From Mycobacterium sp. ENV421 (GTDB taxonomy: Bacteria; Actinomycetota; Actinomycetes; Mycobacteriales; Mycobacteriaceae): a stretch of 64,000 nt of DNA. The DNA is taken from the NCBI RefSeq assembly GCF_002887815.1, contig NZ_PDHO01000027.1, positions 1 through 64,000 of the forward strand, given 5' to 3'. The notes beneath the pieces are model-generated. The model was not told the DNA's origin, did not search any database, and saw only the letters and a program-made list of their open reading frames with translations. The translations under genes were made by a program, and so were the position numbers. Shown here piece by piece: positions 47,521-55,741 of this stretch. Within the stretch, counting starts at the first letter, position 1. The number at the start of each line of letters is the position of its first letter.

Positions 47521-48380
47521 CGGGTGACGAACGAGACGACGGCCTCGCTGAAGGCGTCGTTGTCGTCACCGGCGGCGGTGTGGCCCGCGTCGGAGAGTTC
47601 GACGAACTCGGCAGGCACCTTTGCCAGGAAGTCTTGCACCCCTTCGGCGCTGACCACATCGGACAGTTTGCCGCGGATCAGCAGGATCGGGATGGTCAGG
47701 TCGATGGCGGCCTGTTCGAGCCGCTCCACCCGGCCGAACGGATCGTCTTTCGGGGCGGTCAGGAACGCGGGATCCCAGTGCCAGAACCACCGGCCGTCCC
47801 GGAAGCGCAGGTTCTTCTTGAGACCGTCGAGATTCTTCGGCCGCTTGCGGTGCGGCAGGTATCCGGCGATGGCATCGGCCGCCTGTTCGAGGTTGTCGAA
47901 GCCGTCCACATTGCTGAACATGAAGTCCCGGATCCGGGCGCTGCCGTCCTTCTCGAAGCGGGGCACCACGTCGACCAGAACCAGCTTGGTCACCACGGCA
48001 GGCCCGGCCTCCTCGGCCACCAGGATGCTGGTCAACCCGCCCATGCTGGCCCCGATCAGCACGACCGGGCGGCCGATCTGCTCGAGCACCCGCAGCACGT
48101 CGGCGGACAGCGAGTCGACGCTGTAGTCGGCATCCGGGGCGCGGTCGCTGTCACCATGCCCGCGGGCGTCCAGCGCGATCACGTGAAAACCGTGGTCGGC
48201 CAGCACCTGGCCGGTGTTCTTCCAGGAGAACCGGTTCTGCCCGCCGCCGTGCAGCATGAGGATTGTTGGGCGCTCAGCCGCCGACTCGGCGCCCCGGTTC
48301 CACTCGTCGGCCACGAGGGCGAGCTCGTTGGTGCCGCGGAACTCCACTGTCTGACCGCTGTTCGTGCTGCTCACCGGCAT
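47517..48380 (-). CDS. Alpha/beta hydrolase
   Basis: A 287-residue alpha/beta-hydrolase. ILMLHGGGQNRFSW is the oxyanion-hole region; nucleophile Ser in VVLIGASMGGLTS; catalytic His in LSDAGHTAAGDD. DARGHGDSDR is a common motif. Substrate unknown; the type resembles esterases and C-C hydrolases. ATG 48380 has CGAGAGG close upstream, a usable Shine-Dalgarno. Convergent with the hydroxyacid dehydrogenase and divergent from the VOC protein gene. Confidence 0.9.
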   Translation of the reverse strand: MPVSSTNSGQTVEFRGTNELALVADEWNRGAESAAERPTILMLHGGGQNRFSWKNTGQVLADHGFHVIALDARGHGDSDRAPDADYSVDSLSADVLRVLEQIGRPVVLIGASMGGLTSILVAEEAGPAVVTKLVLVDVVPRFEKDGSARIRDFMFSNVDGFDNLEQAADAIAGYLPHRKRPKNLDGLKKNLRFRDGRWFWHWDPAFLTAPKDDPFGRVERLEQAAIDLTIPILLIRGKLSDVVSAEGVQDFLAKVPAEFVELSDAGHTAAGDDNDAFSEAVVSFVTR

Positions 48381-48484
48381 CCTCTCGACCGAACCTGAAC
48401 AGCACGTTACATAGCGGTGCTATCGATGAGTTTCGGTACCCCGGGCGGTCAATCCCTTCGACTGTCCTGGAGAGGAGACCACCC

Positions 48485-48958
48485 GTGCCCACCATCACCC
48501 CGTCGCTGTGGTTCGACGACGACATCGAGGAGGCGATGCGGTTCTACACCGGCGTCTTCCCGAATTCGTCCATCGAGTACGTCAACCGCTACACCGACGC
48601 GGGGCCTGGCACCGCCGGCCGGGTCGTATCGGCCGGGTTCACCCTCGACGGCACCCGGTTCGTCGGCATCAACGGCGGGCCGGTGTTCTCGTTCACCGAA
48701 GCGGTGTCGTTCCTGATCGAGTGCGCTGACCAGGCCGAAGTGGACTATTACTGGGATGCGCTGGTCGCCGGCGGTCAGGAATCACAGTGCGGCTGGCTCA
48801 AGGACCGATTCGGGCTGAGCTGGCAGGTGGTGCCCACCCGGCTCTACGAGCTGCTGTCCGACCCCGACCAGACCCGAGCGGCCGCCGCGACCAAGGCCAT
48901 GCTCGGGATGCGCAGAATCGTCATCGCCGACCTGGAAGCCGCTGTCGCGAACCCGTGA
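48485..48958 (+). CDS. VOC family protein (PhnB/3-demethylubiquinone methyltransferase-like)
   Basis: A 157-residue protein of the PhnB-like VOC group: TITPSLWFDDDIEEAMRFYTGVFPNS at the start, FVGINGGPVFSFTEAVSFLI in the middle, and QCGWLKDRFGLSWQVVPTRL near the end are standard. Despite the family label it is not a methyltransferase; function unknown. GTG 48485 follows GGAGAGGAG at a good spacing; the frame is open to 48263 but that is antisense to the hydrolase gene. Confidence 0.87.
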   Translation: MPTITPSLWFDDDIEEAMRFYTGVFPNSSIEYVNRYTDAGPGTAGRVVSAGFTLDGTRFVGINGGPVFSFTEAVSFLIECADQAEVDYYWDALVAGGQESQCGWLKDRFGLSWQVVPTRLYELLSDPDQTRAAAATKAMLGMRRIVIADLEAAVANP

Positions 48959-49038
48959 CGGCCCTCACAGCGCCTACCGGTAGCCTTTCGCCCCAAGTGC
49001 GGGTGATCGGAGCCCGGTAACGCCGCAGAGGGAGAAAC

Positions 49039-49617
49039 ATGGCCGACGAGCCTGCCGAGCCCGGAGACGAGCCCACCACGGCCGTCGAGCTCGGGGTTGA
49101 CGGGGACACGCCCACACCCGCGAAACCGGCGCGCTCGCATGTGCAGCTGGCGCTGATCGTGGGGACGGCCGTCGTGGTCGCCCTGGCCGCGTTGACGGGA
49201 TGGCTCGGCTACCGGGCCTACGAGTCCAGGCAGGCCGCGCAGCTGCAGGACCTGTTGGTCGGCGTCGGCCGGCAGGGCGCGCTCAACCTGACGACCATCG
49301 ACGCCGCCGAGGCCGACAAGGATGTCCAGCGCATCCTCGACTCGGCCACCGATGCGTTCTACGACGACTTCGCGAAGCGGTCCCAGCCGTTCATCGAGGT
49401 GGTCAAGCAGGCCCAGTCCAAATCGGTGGGTGAGGTGACCGAGGCGGGGCTGGAGTCGGTGTCGGGCAACGAAGGCCAGGTGCTGGTGGCCGTCACCGTC
49501 ACCACCTCCAACCGAGGCGCACCCAACCAGCCGAAGCGCGCCTGGCGGATGCGCCTGACGGTCAAGAAAACCGGGAACGACGAAGCGAAGGTCGCGAAAG
49601 TGGAGTTCGTACCGTGA
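49039..49617 (+). CDS. Mce-associated membrane protein-like
   Basis: A 192-residue protein: acidic cytoplasmic N-terminus, one membrane segment (LALIVGTAVVVALAALTGWLG, about 36-56), then an extracytoplasmic alpha+beta domain. The plan AQLQDLLVGVGRQGALNLTTID, FYDDFAKRSQPFIEVVKQAQSK, ending in KVAKVEFVP, matches the Mce-associated (Mam) family found with mce transport operons. No mce genes lie here, so it is an orphan pair with the next gene. GGGAG precedes ATG 49039. Confidence 0.82.
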   Translation: MADEPAEPGDEPTTAVELGVDGDTPTPAKPARSHVQLALIVGTAVVVALAALTGWLGYRAYESRQAAQLQDLLVGVGRQGALNLTTIDAAEADKDVQRILDSATDAFYDDFAKRSQPFIEVVKQAQSKSVGEVTEAGLESVSGNEGQVLVAVTVTTSNRGAPNQPKRAWRMRLTVKKTGNDEAKVAKVEFVP

Positions 49618-50234
49618 CGACTGACGACGCCAAACCAGAAGACGCCAAACCAGACGAGGCCATCGAGGACGAGGCCACCGCGGCCGAACTCACCGACACC
49701 AACGGCGCCGCCGAGGCGCCGGCTGCTACCGAGGCCGCACCGAAGAAGCGGTTCAGCCTCGCCGGGGCGGTGGCCTTCGGCGTGCTGCCGATCGTGGCGC
49801 TGCTGCTCGCGGCGGCGGCCGGTTACCTACGCTATGAGGATTCGTCGCGCCGGGACGCCGACACCGCCCGCACCGAATCGGTGCAGGCGGCCAAGGACTC
49901 CACCGTCGCCCTCCTGAGCTACAAGCCCGAGTCGGTCGAGAAGGACCTCGGCGCGGCGCGCGACCGCCTGACCGGGAGCTTCCTGGACGCCTACACGCAG
50001 CTGATCAACACCGTCGTCATCCCGGGTGCCAAGGAGAAGAAGATCTCCGCCCTGGCGGCCGTGCCCGCGGCGGCATCGGTCTCGGCCAAGCCCGATCACG
50101 CGGTGGTGCTGCTGTTCGTCGACCAGACCGTCGTGGTCGGCACCGACGCGCCGACCAACACCGCCTCCAGCGTGCGGGTGACCCTGGAGAAGGTCAAAGA
50201 CCGCTGGCTCATCTCGGGATTCGACCCGATCTAG
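49614..50234 (+). CDS. Mce-associated membrane protein-like (paralogue)
   Basis: A 206-residue paralogue of the preceding protein: a long acidic N-terminus with a duplicated KPEDAKPDE-type stretch, one membrane segment (AVAFGVLPIVALLLAAAAGYL), then an extracytoplasmic domain ending RWLISGFDPI, the common Mam ending. GTG 49614 overlaps the previous stop by GTGA. Mam proteins are thought to stabilise Mce complexes; partners of this pair are unknown. The hydrolase gene begins 15 bp later, so a three-gene operon is likely. Confidence 0.82.
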   Translation: MTTDDAKPEDAKPDEAIEDEATAAELTDTNGAAEAPAATEAAPKKRFSLAGAVAFGVLPIVALLLAAAAGYLRYEDSSRRDADTARTESVQAAKDSTVALLSYKPESVEKDLGAARDRLTGSFLDAYTQLINTVVIPGAKEKKISALAAVPAAASVSAKPDHAVVLLFVDQTVVVGTDAPTNTASSVRVTLEKVKDRWLISGFDPI

Positions 50235-50249
50235 CGAAGAGGGGGTTCG

Positions 50250-51164
50250 ATGACCGAGCCGCGCTGGATTGACGTCTCCGCACCGGCTGTGCAGCTGCGT
50301 GCGCTGAGCTGGGGCCCGGACGACGGCCCGATCGCGTTGTGCCTGCACGGCTTTCCCGATACCGCCTACGGTTTCCGGAAACTGGCACCGCATCTGGTGG
50401 CGGCCGGCTACCGGGTGATCGCGCCGTTCATGCGCGGCTATGTGCCCTCGTCGCTGCCCGCCGACGGCAGCCAGCACATCGGGGCCGTGATGGACGACGC
50501 GCTGCGGGTGCTTGCGGCGTGCAATCCCACCGGAGCCGACGTGGTGATCGGCCACGACTGGGGCGCGATCGCCGCGACCGGTTTGGCCGCGATGCCGGAC
50601 AGCCCGTTCACCAAGGCCGTCGTGATGTCGGTGCCGCCGTCGGCGGCGCTGCGGCCCGGGGCGGGCAGGAAGCTGGCCAACCGGGGCCGGCTGCTGCGCC
50701 TGCTTCCGGTGCAACTCCTGCGCAGCTGGTACATCACCTACTTTCAGCTGCCGTTCGCCCCGGAGCGCTCGTCGTCGTGGATCGTCCCGCTGCTGTGGCG
50801 CCGCTGGTCGCCCGGCTACAACGCCGCCGAGGATCTGCGGCACGTCGACGCCGCGATCGGCAGCCCGGATCGCTGGCGCGCCGCACTGGGCACTTACCGC
50901 GCCACCATCCGCAACACCCGCCCGCCGAGCCGCTACGCCGAGCTGAACCGGCTGTGGCTGGAGGTGCCGCGGCTGCCGACGCTGTACCTGCACGGAGCCG
51001 ACGACGGTTGCATGACAGCGGAATTCACCCCCTGGGTGGCGGGGGTGCTACCGCCGGGCAGCGAAGTGGCGATCGTCGAGCACGCCGGGCACTTCCTTCA
51101 GCTCGAACAGCCCGACGTGGTGGGCGGGCAGATCGTCGACTTCCTGCGCACTACTTCTTCTTGA
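50250..51164 (+). CDS. Alpha/beta hydrolase, epoxide hydrolase-like
   Basis: A 304-residue alpha/beta hydrolase. CLHGFPDTAYGFRK is the HGxP oxyanion motif and VVIGHDWGAIAATGLA has Asp as nucleophile, as in epoxide hydrolases and haloalkane dehalogenases. The catalytic His is in VEHAGHFLQLEQPD. Substrate unknown, perhaps a lipid epoxide. AGAGGGGG precedes ATG 50250. It follows the Mam-like genes and its last 14 bp overlap the convergent SDR gene. Confidence 0.9.
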   Translation: MTEPRWIDVSAPAVQLRALSWGPDDGPIALCLHGFPDTAYGFRKLAPHLVAAGYRVIAPFMRGYVPSSLPADGSQHIGAVMDDALRVLAACNPTGADVVIGHDWGAIAATGLAAMPDSPFTKAVVMSVPPSAALRPGAGRKLANRGRLLRLLPVQLLRSWYITYFQLPFAPERSSSWIVPLLWRRWSPGYNAAEDLRHVDAAIGSPDRWRAALGTYRATIRNTRPPSRYAELNRLWLEVPRLPTLYLHGADDGCMTAEFTPWVAGVLPPGSEVAIVEHAGHFLQLEQPDVVGGQIVDFLRTTSS

Positions 51165-51954
51165 GGCTCGGGTGGCTGCGGGCCAGCAGTGGCAGCAGTA
51201 GCCGCTTCGGTGTGAGCTGATAGACCGCGGTCGCCGCGTAGTTGAGTCGGCCCGGCACGACGACTGCCTTGCCGGCGGCCAAGCCGTCCACCGCGGCCTT
51301 GGCGACATCTTCGGCCGATACCCACAGCGGCTTGGGCAGCGCCGCCTCGGCGTCTTCGTCGGAGATGCCGGCGGCCGCGCCGAATCCGGTTTTCACCGGA
51401 CCCGGGCACAGGGTGGTTGCCGTGACGCCGCTGGGTTTGAGTTCCTCGCGCAGCGCATAGGTGTAGGAGAGCACGAAGGCCTTGGCCGCCCCGTAGACGG
51501 CTTGCCCCGGCAGCGGTCCGAAGGCGCCCAGTGAGGCGACGTTGAGCACCGCCCCGCGCCGGCGGGCCGCCATTGCGCCGACGAAGCGGGTGCACAGGTC
51601 CACGACGGCGGCCACGTCCACCTCGACCACGTTGAGCTCGGCGGCGGGATCGGCTGAGGCCACCGGGCCGGTGGTGGACAGCCCGGCGTTGTTGACCAGG
51701 ATGTCGACGTCCAGCCCGAGTTCGGCGACCCGCCCGGGAAGCGCTGCCCGCTCCTTGGGCTGCGAAAGATCAGCGCCGACAACGGAACTCGGGCCAGGCA
51801 GCGACTCGGCGCGTGCGGTGAGCTGGTCGGTGCGGCGGGCTACCAGCACGACGTGGTGACCGCGCGAGGACAGCACGCGAGCGATTTCGGCACCGATGCC
51901 GGAGGAGGCTCCGGTGATCAGCGCGGCGCGGTGGGGACCGGGAGTCGGCAGCAC
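51151..51954 (-). CDS. SDR family oxidoreductase
   Basis: A 267-residue classical SDR: ITGASSGIGAEIARVL, LVNNAGLSTTGP, Ser in LNVASLGAFGP, and VYGAAKAF (YxxxK). The C-terminal RLNYAATAVYQLTPKRLLLPLL resembles the membrane-associated tail of mycobacterial SDRs of the fatty-acyl or steroid type. Substrate unknown. GTG 51954 is set by TAGGCT (51966-51961) ending 6 nt upstream, so leaderless. Divergent from the WS/DGAT-like gene with starts 27 bp apart. Confidence 0.9.
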   Translation of the reverse strand: MLPTPGPHRAALITGASSGIGAEIARVLSSRGHHVVLVARRTDQLTARAESLPGPSSVVGADLSQPKERAALPGRVAELGLDVDILVNNAGLSTTGPVASADPAAELNVVEVDVAAVVDLCTRFVGAMAARRRGAVLNVASLGAFGPLPGQAVYGAAKAFVLSYTYALREELKPSGVTATTLCPGPVKTGFGAAAGISDEDAEAALPKPLWVSAEDVAKAAVDGLAAGKAVVVPGRLNYAATAVYQLTPKRLLLPLLARSHPSLKKK

Positions 51955-51980
51955 CTGGCCAGCCTAGGACAATGGCCGCC

Positions 51981-53237
51981 ATGGCTGCCAGCAGACCGAT
52001 GACCGCGGTTGACGCGCAGATGTTCTGGATGTCGGCCGTCGTACCCAGTGATCAGCTGGTGCTGTACGCCTTCGACGGATCGCCAGAGTCGCCGCAGATC
52101 GCCGTCGACGAACTACGCCGGCGCGCCCAGGCGTGCGACGAACTGCGGATGCGGGTGGTGGACAGCGGCCGGTGGCGATACCCGCGATGGTGCCGCGGAG
52201 ATGTCGGCGCCGATCAGTTCGTGCTGCACGACACCGGGGGAGTGGACTGGCAAGAGTGCCTGGACACTGCTGCGCGGTTCCGTGGTGACCCGCTGGATCT
52301 TCATCGAATGACTTGGCGCGCACACATTTTCCCGCAAGTTGTGGGTGTGCCGGGATGCCGAGGCGGGGGATCGGTGGTCGTCATGCAGACCGGCCACGCC
52401 TTCGCCGACGGCACCCGGGGGACCCTGCTCGGCGGGGCGCTGCTCGGCCGGCGACAGCCGGTGCCGGTGCCGTCGTCCGCGCGGCCTGGGTTCCTGCCTG
52501 CCCGCGGTGTGGCCGCCGCGCGCACCCATCGCCAACTCGTCCGCGACACCGAGGCCGGGCTGGTGCCGCCTGCCGCTCCGGGCGCTCCGCTGCTCAGCAT
52601 CAATCAGCGGCCCCGCGCCACACCGGTACTGCGGACGCTGGTGCTCGACCGCGACCAGCTGACCAAACCCACCGTCACCATCGGGGCATTGGCGGTGATC
52701 GCCGAGGCGCTCGGTGGGTACCTCGCCGCGCGTGGTGAGGACACCTCGGCGCTGACGGCCGAAGTGACGATGGCCGGACAACAGGTTCCGTTCGGGCACA
52801 ACAACTTTCGCAATGTCGGGATCCGATTGCACACCGAGGCCGGCCGCGCCCGGCGGGCGGAGCTGATCGCCGCCGAGCTGGCCGCCCAGCGCCTGCGCGG
52901 CGAGCATCCGGCGCTGCGAGCCTCGGCCGCCGCGTCGGCCGCCGTTCCCGCGGTGCTGTTGCGCTGGGGTGTGCGGCAATTCGACCCGGACGCGCGGTCG
53001 GCGACGGTCACCGGCAACACCGTGGTGTCCAGCGTGAATCGTGGGCCCGCGGATCTGTCCTTCGGCGGCTGTCCGGTCCTGCTGGCCGCCGGGTGGTCGG
53101 GGCTCTCGCCGATGATGAGCCTGACCCACGGAGTGCACGGCCTCGGCGACACCATCGCGCTGAGCGTGCACGCCGACCCGGACAACGTGGACGTCGACGA
53201 CTACCTTGACCGGTTGCGCGTTGCGTTTGGCCGCTGA
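51981..53237 (+). CDS. WS/DGAT-like acyltransferase homologue, atypical active site
   Basis: A 418-residue protein distantly like the wax ester synthase/diacylglycerol acyltransferase family. MTAVDAQMFWMS mirrors the family N-terminus; the active-site HHxxxDG appears as TGHAFADG, so the first His is Gly while the second His and DG remain. VSSVNRGPADLSFGG resembles the late NVPGP region. It may be an acyltransferase of altered specificity or inactive. GACAAT lies 7 nt before ATG 51981; ATG 51972 is the other candidate. Confidence 0.65.
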   Translation: MAASRPMTAVDAQMFWMSAVVPSDQLVLYAFDGSPESPQIAVDELRRRAQACDELRMRVVDSGRWRYPRWCRGDVGADQFVLHDTGGVDWQECLDTAARFRGDPLDLHRMTWRAHIFPQVVGVPGCRGGGSVVVMQTGHAFADGTRGTLLGGALLGRRQPVPVPSSARPGFLPARGVAAARTHRQLVRDTEAGLVPPAAPGAPLLSINQRPRATPVLRTLVLDRDQLTKPTVTIGALAVIAEALGGYLAARGEDTSALTAEVTMAGQQVPFGHNNFRNVGIRLHTEAGRARRAELIAAELAAQRLRGEHPALRASAAASAAVPAVLLRWGVRQFDPDARSATVTGNTVVSSVNRGPADLSFGGCPVLLAAGWSGLSPMMSLTHGVHGLGDTIALSVHADPDNVDVDDYLDRLRVAFGR

Positions 53238-53278
53238 GGTGTAACGCCGATCGGTGCCGATGCTCTAGGTTTACCTGC

Positions 53279-53794
53279 GTGACTGCCTACAGTGTCGGAC
53301 TGCTCATCCTGCGTGTGGTGCTCGGCGTGACGATGGCCGCCCACGGTTACAACAAGTTCTTCGGCGGCGGCCGGATCAAAGGGACCGCCGGCTGGTTCGA
53401 GAGCATCGGCATGAAGCCCGGCACCTTTCACGCCCGGGTGGCGGCCAGCACCGAGATGGCTGCCGGCATCGGCCTGGCGCTGGGCTTGCTGACACCGATC
53501 CCGGCCGCGGGATTCGTCGCGCTCATGCTCGTTGCGGCGTGGACGGTGCACCGGCACAACGGCTTCTTCATCGTCAAAGAGGGCTGGGAGTACAACCTGG
53601 TGCTGGCGGCCGCGGCCGTCGCGATCGCCGCGACCGGCGCGGGCAAGTACAGCCTGGACTATCTGCTGTTCAAGGGCACCAGCGTCTACCCGTGGCTGCA
53701 CGGGTGGTGCGGATTGCTGATCGCACTGGTGCTCGGCCTGGCCGGCGGCATCGGCCAGCTGGCCATCTTCTACCGCCCGCCCGCCAAGGCCTGA
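53279..53794 (+). CDS. DoxX family membrane protein
   Basis: A 171-residue protein with four hydrophobic segments: VGLLILRVVLGVTMAAHGYN, ASTEMAAGIGLALGLLTPIP, LVLAAAAVAIAATGAG and CGLLIALVLGLAGGIGQLA. AHGYNKFFGGG is the DoxX signature. Members take part in thiol/oxidative-stress complexes in mycobacteria, but this copy has no matching neighbours. TAGGTT (53266-53271) ends 7 nt before GTG 53279, so leaderless. A strong palindrome follows the gene. Confidence 0.88.
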   Translation: MTAYSVGLLILRVVLGVTMAAHGYNKFFGGGRIKGTAGWFESIGMKPGTFHARVAASTEMAAGIGLALGLLTPIPAAGFVALMLVAAWTVHRHNGFFIVKEGWEYNLVLAAAAVAIAATGAGKYSLDYLLFKGTSVYPWLHGWCGLLIALVLGLAGGIGQLAIFYRPPAKA

Positions 53795-53806
53795 CAGTTC
53801 CCGTCA

Positions 53807-53864
53807 CGAGCAGACACAAACTCGGGCATTTTTGCCCGAATCCGCCCGAGTTTGTGTCTGCTCG
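53807..53864. repeat. Perfect 20-bp-stem palindrome between doxX-like and DUF3556 genes
   Basis: Arms of exactly 20 bp, beginning CGAGCAGACACAAACT on the left, pair without mismatch around an 18-nt loop. A smaller hairpin CGGGCATTTTTGCCCG lies inside. It starts 13 bp after the DoxX stop and may terminate that transcript, but its size suggests a dispersed palindromic element. Confidence 0.7.
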
Positions 53865-53904
53865 CGGAGAAGTCTCGCCGCGCGGGAATTCGCACCCGTC
53901 CGAC

Positions 53905-53918
53905 TAGAACACGTTCTA
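53905..53918 (+). promoter_or_regulatory. KstR-type operator before the DUF3556 gene
   Basis: TAGAACACGTTCTA matches TNNAACNNGTTNNA at every fixed position and has perfect 8-bp arms, ACTAGAAC/GTTCTAGT (53903-53920). It overlaps the -10 box TAGTCT (53917-53922), which ends 7 nt before ATG 53930, so a bound repressor would occlude the promoter. Confidence 0.75.
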
Positions 53919-53929
53919 GTCTTTTTGCC

Positions 53930-55672
53930 ATGGGATTTCTGAAGCAGGAAGTGCCCGTCATCGACTTCGAGACGTGGAGCAAGGGCACCCGCGCGGAGAA
54001 GATCAAACCGATGGCACGGCACTGGGCCGAGGTGGGCTTCGGCACGCCGGTCGCCCTGCATCTGTTCTACGTCGTCAAGATCCTGCTCTACGTCTTCGTC
54101 GGAGCACTGTTCGGTCTGGCGACCGCGGGCATCGGTGGACTGACCGACATCGGATCGTGGTGGTCGGAGCCGATCGTCTACGAGAAGGCCGTGCTGTACA
54201 CGATGCTCTTCGAGGTCGTCGGCCTCGGCTGCGGCTTCGGCCCGCTGAACAACCGGTTCTGGCCGCCGATGGGATCGATCATCTATTGGTTGCGCCCCAA
54301 CACGATCCGGCTGCCACCGTGGCCCAAACTGGTGCCGCTGACCAAGGGCGACAACCGTGGCCCCGTCGACATCGTGCTCTACGGGGCGCTGATCGTGATG
54401 ATCCTGGTGGCGCTGTTCTCCGACGGCACCGGGCCGGTCCCGGAACTGGGCACCGAGGTGGGTCTGCTGCCGACCTGGCAGATCGCGACAGTCGTGGCGC
54501 TGCTGGCGCTGGCCGGTCTGCGCGACAAGGTGATCTTCCTGGCCGCCCGCGGCGAGGTGTACGGCGCGTTCGCGGTGGCCTTCCTGTTCAGCGGCGTCGA
54601 CATCATCATCGCCGCCAAGCTGGTGTGCATGGCGATCTGGATCGGCGCCGCGACCTCCAAACTGACCCGGCACTTCCCGTTCGTCATCTCCACGATGATG
54701 TCCAACAGTCCGGTGGTGCGGCCACGCTTCCTCAAGCGGATGTTCTTCAAGAAGTTCCCCGAAGACCTTCGACCCGGCCCGATGTCGCACACGCTGGCCC
54801 ACATCAGCACCGCCATCGAGATGGGTATTCCGTTGGCGCTGTTCTTCTCCCACGGCGGGTGGCCGACCACGATCGCGGCCATCGTGATGGTGTGCTTCCA
54901 CCTCGGCATCCTGTCGGCCATTCCGATGGGTGTTCCGCTGGAGTGGAACGTCTTCATGATCTTCTCGGTGCTGTCCCTGTTCGTCGCGCACGCTCAGATC
55001 GGGATCACCGACATCACCAGCCCGTGGCCGATCTTGCTGTTCCTGGCATTGGCGACCACCGTCGTCCTCGGAAACACGGTGCCGCGCAAGGTGTCCTTCC
55101 TGCCCGGTATGCGCTACTACGCAGGCAACTGGGACACCACGCTGTGGTGTGTGAAGCCCTCCGCGGAGGCGAAGATCGAGCAGAACCTGGTGACGATCGC
55201 CAACATGCCGGCCGCGCAGCTCGAAAAGTTCTACGGCAGTAAGGAAGCCGCGCAGATCCCGCTGTTCATGGGGTACGCGTTCCGCGCCTTCAACACTCAC
55301 GGCAAGGCGTTGTTCACCCTGGCCCACCGCGCCATGGCCGGTGCGAATGAAGAGGACTACTCGATCACCGACGGCGAGCGCATCTGCAGCATGGCGATCG
55401 GCTGGAACTTCGGCGACGGGCACATGCACAACGAACAGTTGATCGCGGCGATGCAGAAGCGCTGTCACTTCGAACCCGGCGAGGTGCGTGTGGTGCTGCT
55501 CGACGGCCAGCCGCTGCACCGGCAGCGGCAGGAGTACCGGCTGGTGGATGCCGCGACCGGCGAATTCGAGACCGGTTACGTCAACGTCGCCGACATGGTG
55601 AACCGGCAGCCGTGGGACGACACGTTGCCGGTGCACGTGACGTCGGGTACGACTGACCGAACGGTTGGTTGA
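53930..55672 (+). CDS. DUF3556 transmembrane protein
   Basis: A 580-residue membrane protein with about eight hydrophobic segments between residues 45 and 390 (HLFYVVKILLYVFVGALFGL; WPILLFLALATTVVLGN) followed by a soluble C-terminal part of about 190 residues. The layout fits DUF3556; function unknown. Its N-terminus MGFLKQEVPVIDFETWSKGTR is cytoplasmic. The promoter is leaderless and overlaid by a perfect KstR consensus, so a role in sterol uptake or breakdown is plausible (inference). Confidence 0.85.
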   Translation: MGFLKQEVPVIDFETWSKGTRAEKIKPMARHWAEVGFGTPVALHLFYVVKILLYVFVGALFGLATAGIGGLTDIGSWWSEPIVYEKAVLYTMLFEVVGLGCGFGPLNNRFWPPMGSIIYWLRPNTIRLPPWPKLVPLTKGDNRGPVDIVLYGALIVMILVALFSDGTGPVPELGTEVGLLPTWQIATVVALLALAGLRDKVIFLAARGEVYGAFAVAFLFSGVDIIIAAKLVCMAIWIGAATSKLTRHFPFVISTMMSNSPVVRPRFLKRMFFKKFPEDLRPGPMSHTLAHISTAIEMGIPLALFFSHGGWPTTIAAIVMVCFHLGILSAIPMGVPLEWNVFMIFSVLSLFVAHAQIGITDITSPWPILLFLALATTVVLGNTVPRKVSFLPGMRYYAGNWDTTLWCVKPSAEAKIEQNLVTIANMPAAQLEKFYGSKEAAQIPLFMGYAFRAFNTHGKALFTLAHRAMAGANEEDYSITDGERICSMAIGWNFGDGHMHNEQLIAAMQKRCHFEPGEVRVVLLDGQPLHRQRQEYRLVDAATGEFETGYVNVADMVNRQPWDDTLPVHVTSGTTDRTVG

Positions 55673-55677
55673 CCCGC

Positions 55678-55691
55678 TTGACGGTCGTCAA
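55678..55691 (+). promoter_or_regulatory. Short palindrome upstream of the thiolase gene
   Basis: TTGACGGTCGTCAA, arms TTGAC/GTCAA with a 4-nt centre, lies 50 bp before the thiolase ATG. TTGACG could also be a -35 element. It does not fit the KstR consensus. Confidence 0.35.
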
Positions 55692-55741
55692 ACGGCGTGT
55701 GTTTTGATCCAAAGATCACCCCGTCGTAAAGGAGTAGGCCG

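Noticed and set aside
49039-50234. An mce transport operon
   Set aside because: Only Mce-associated-like proteins are present; no YrbE or Mce domain protein lies in the window.
55660-55677. A further KstR site at CCGAACGGTTGG
   Set aside because: The AAC and GTT arms are one base too close to fit AACNNGTT.
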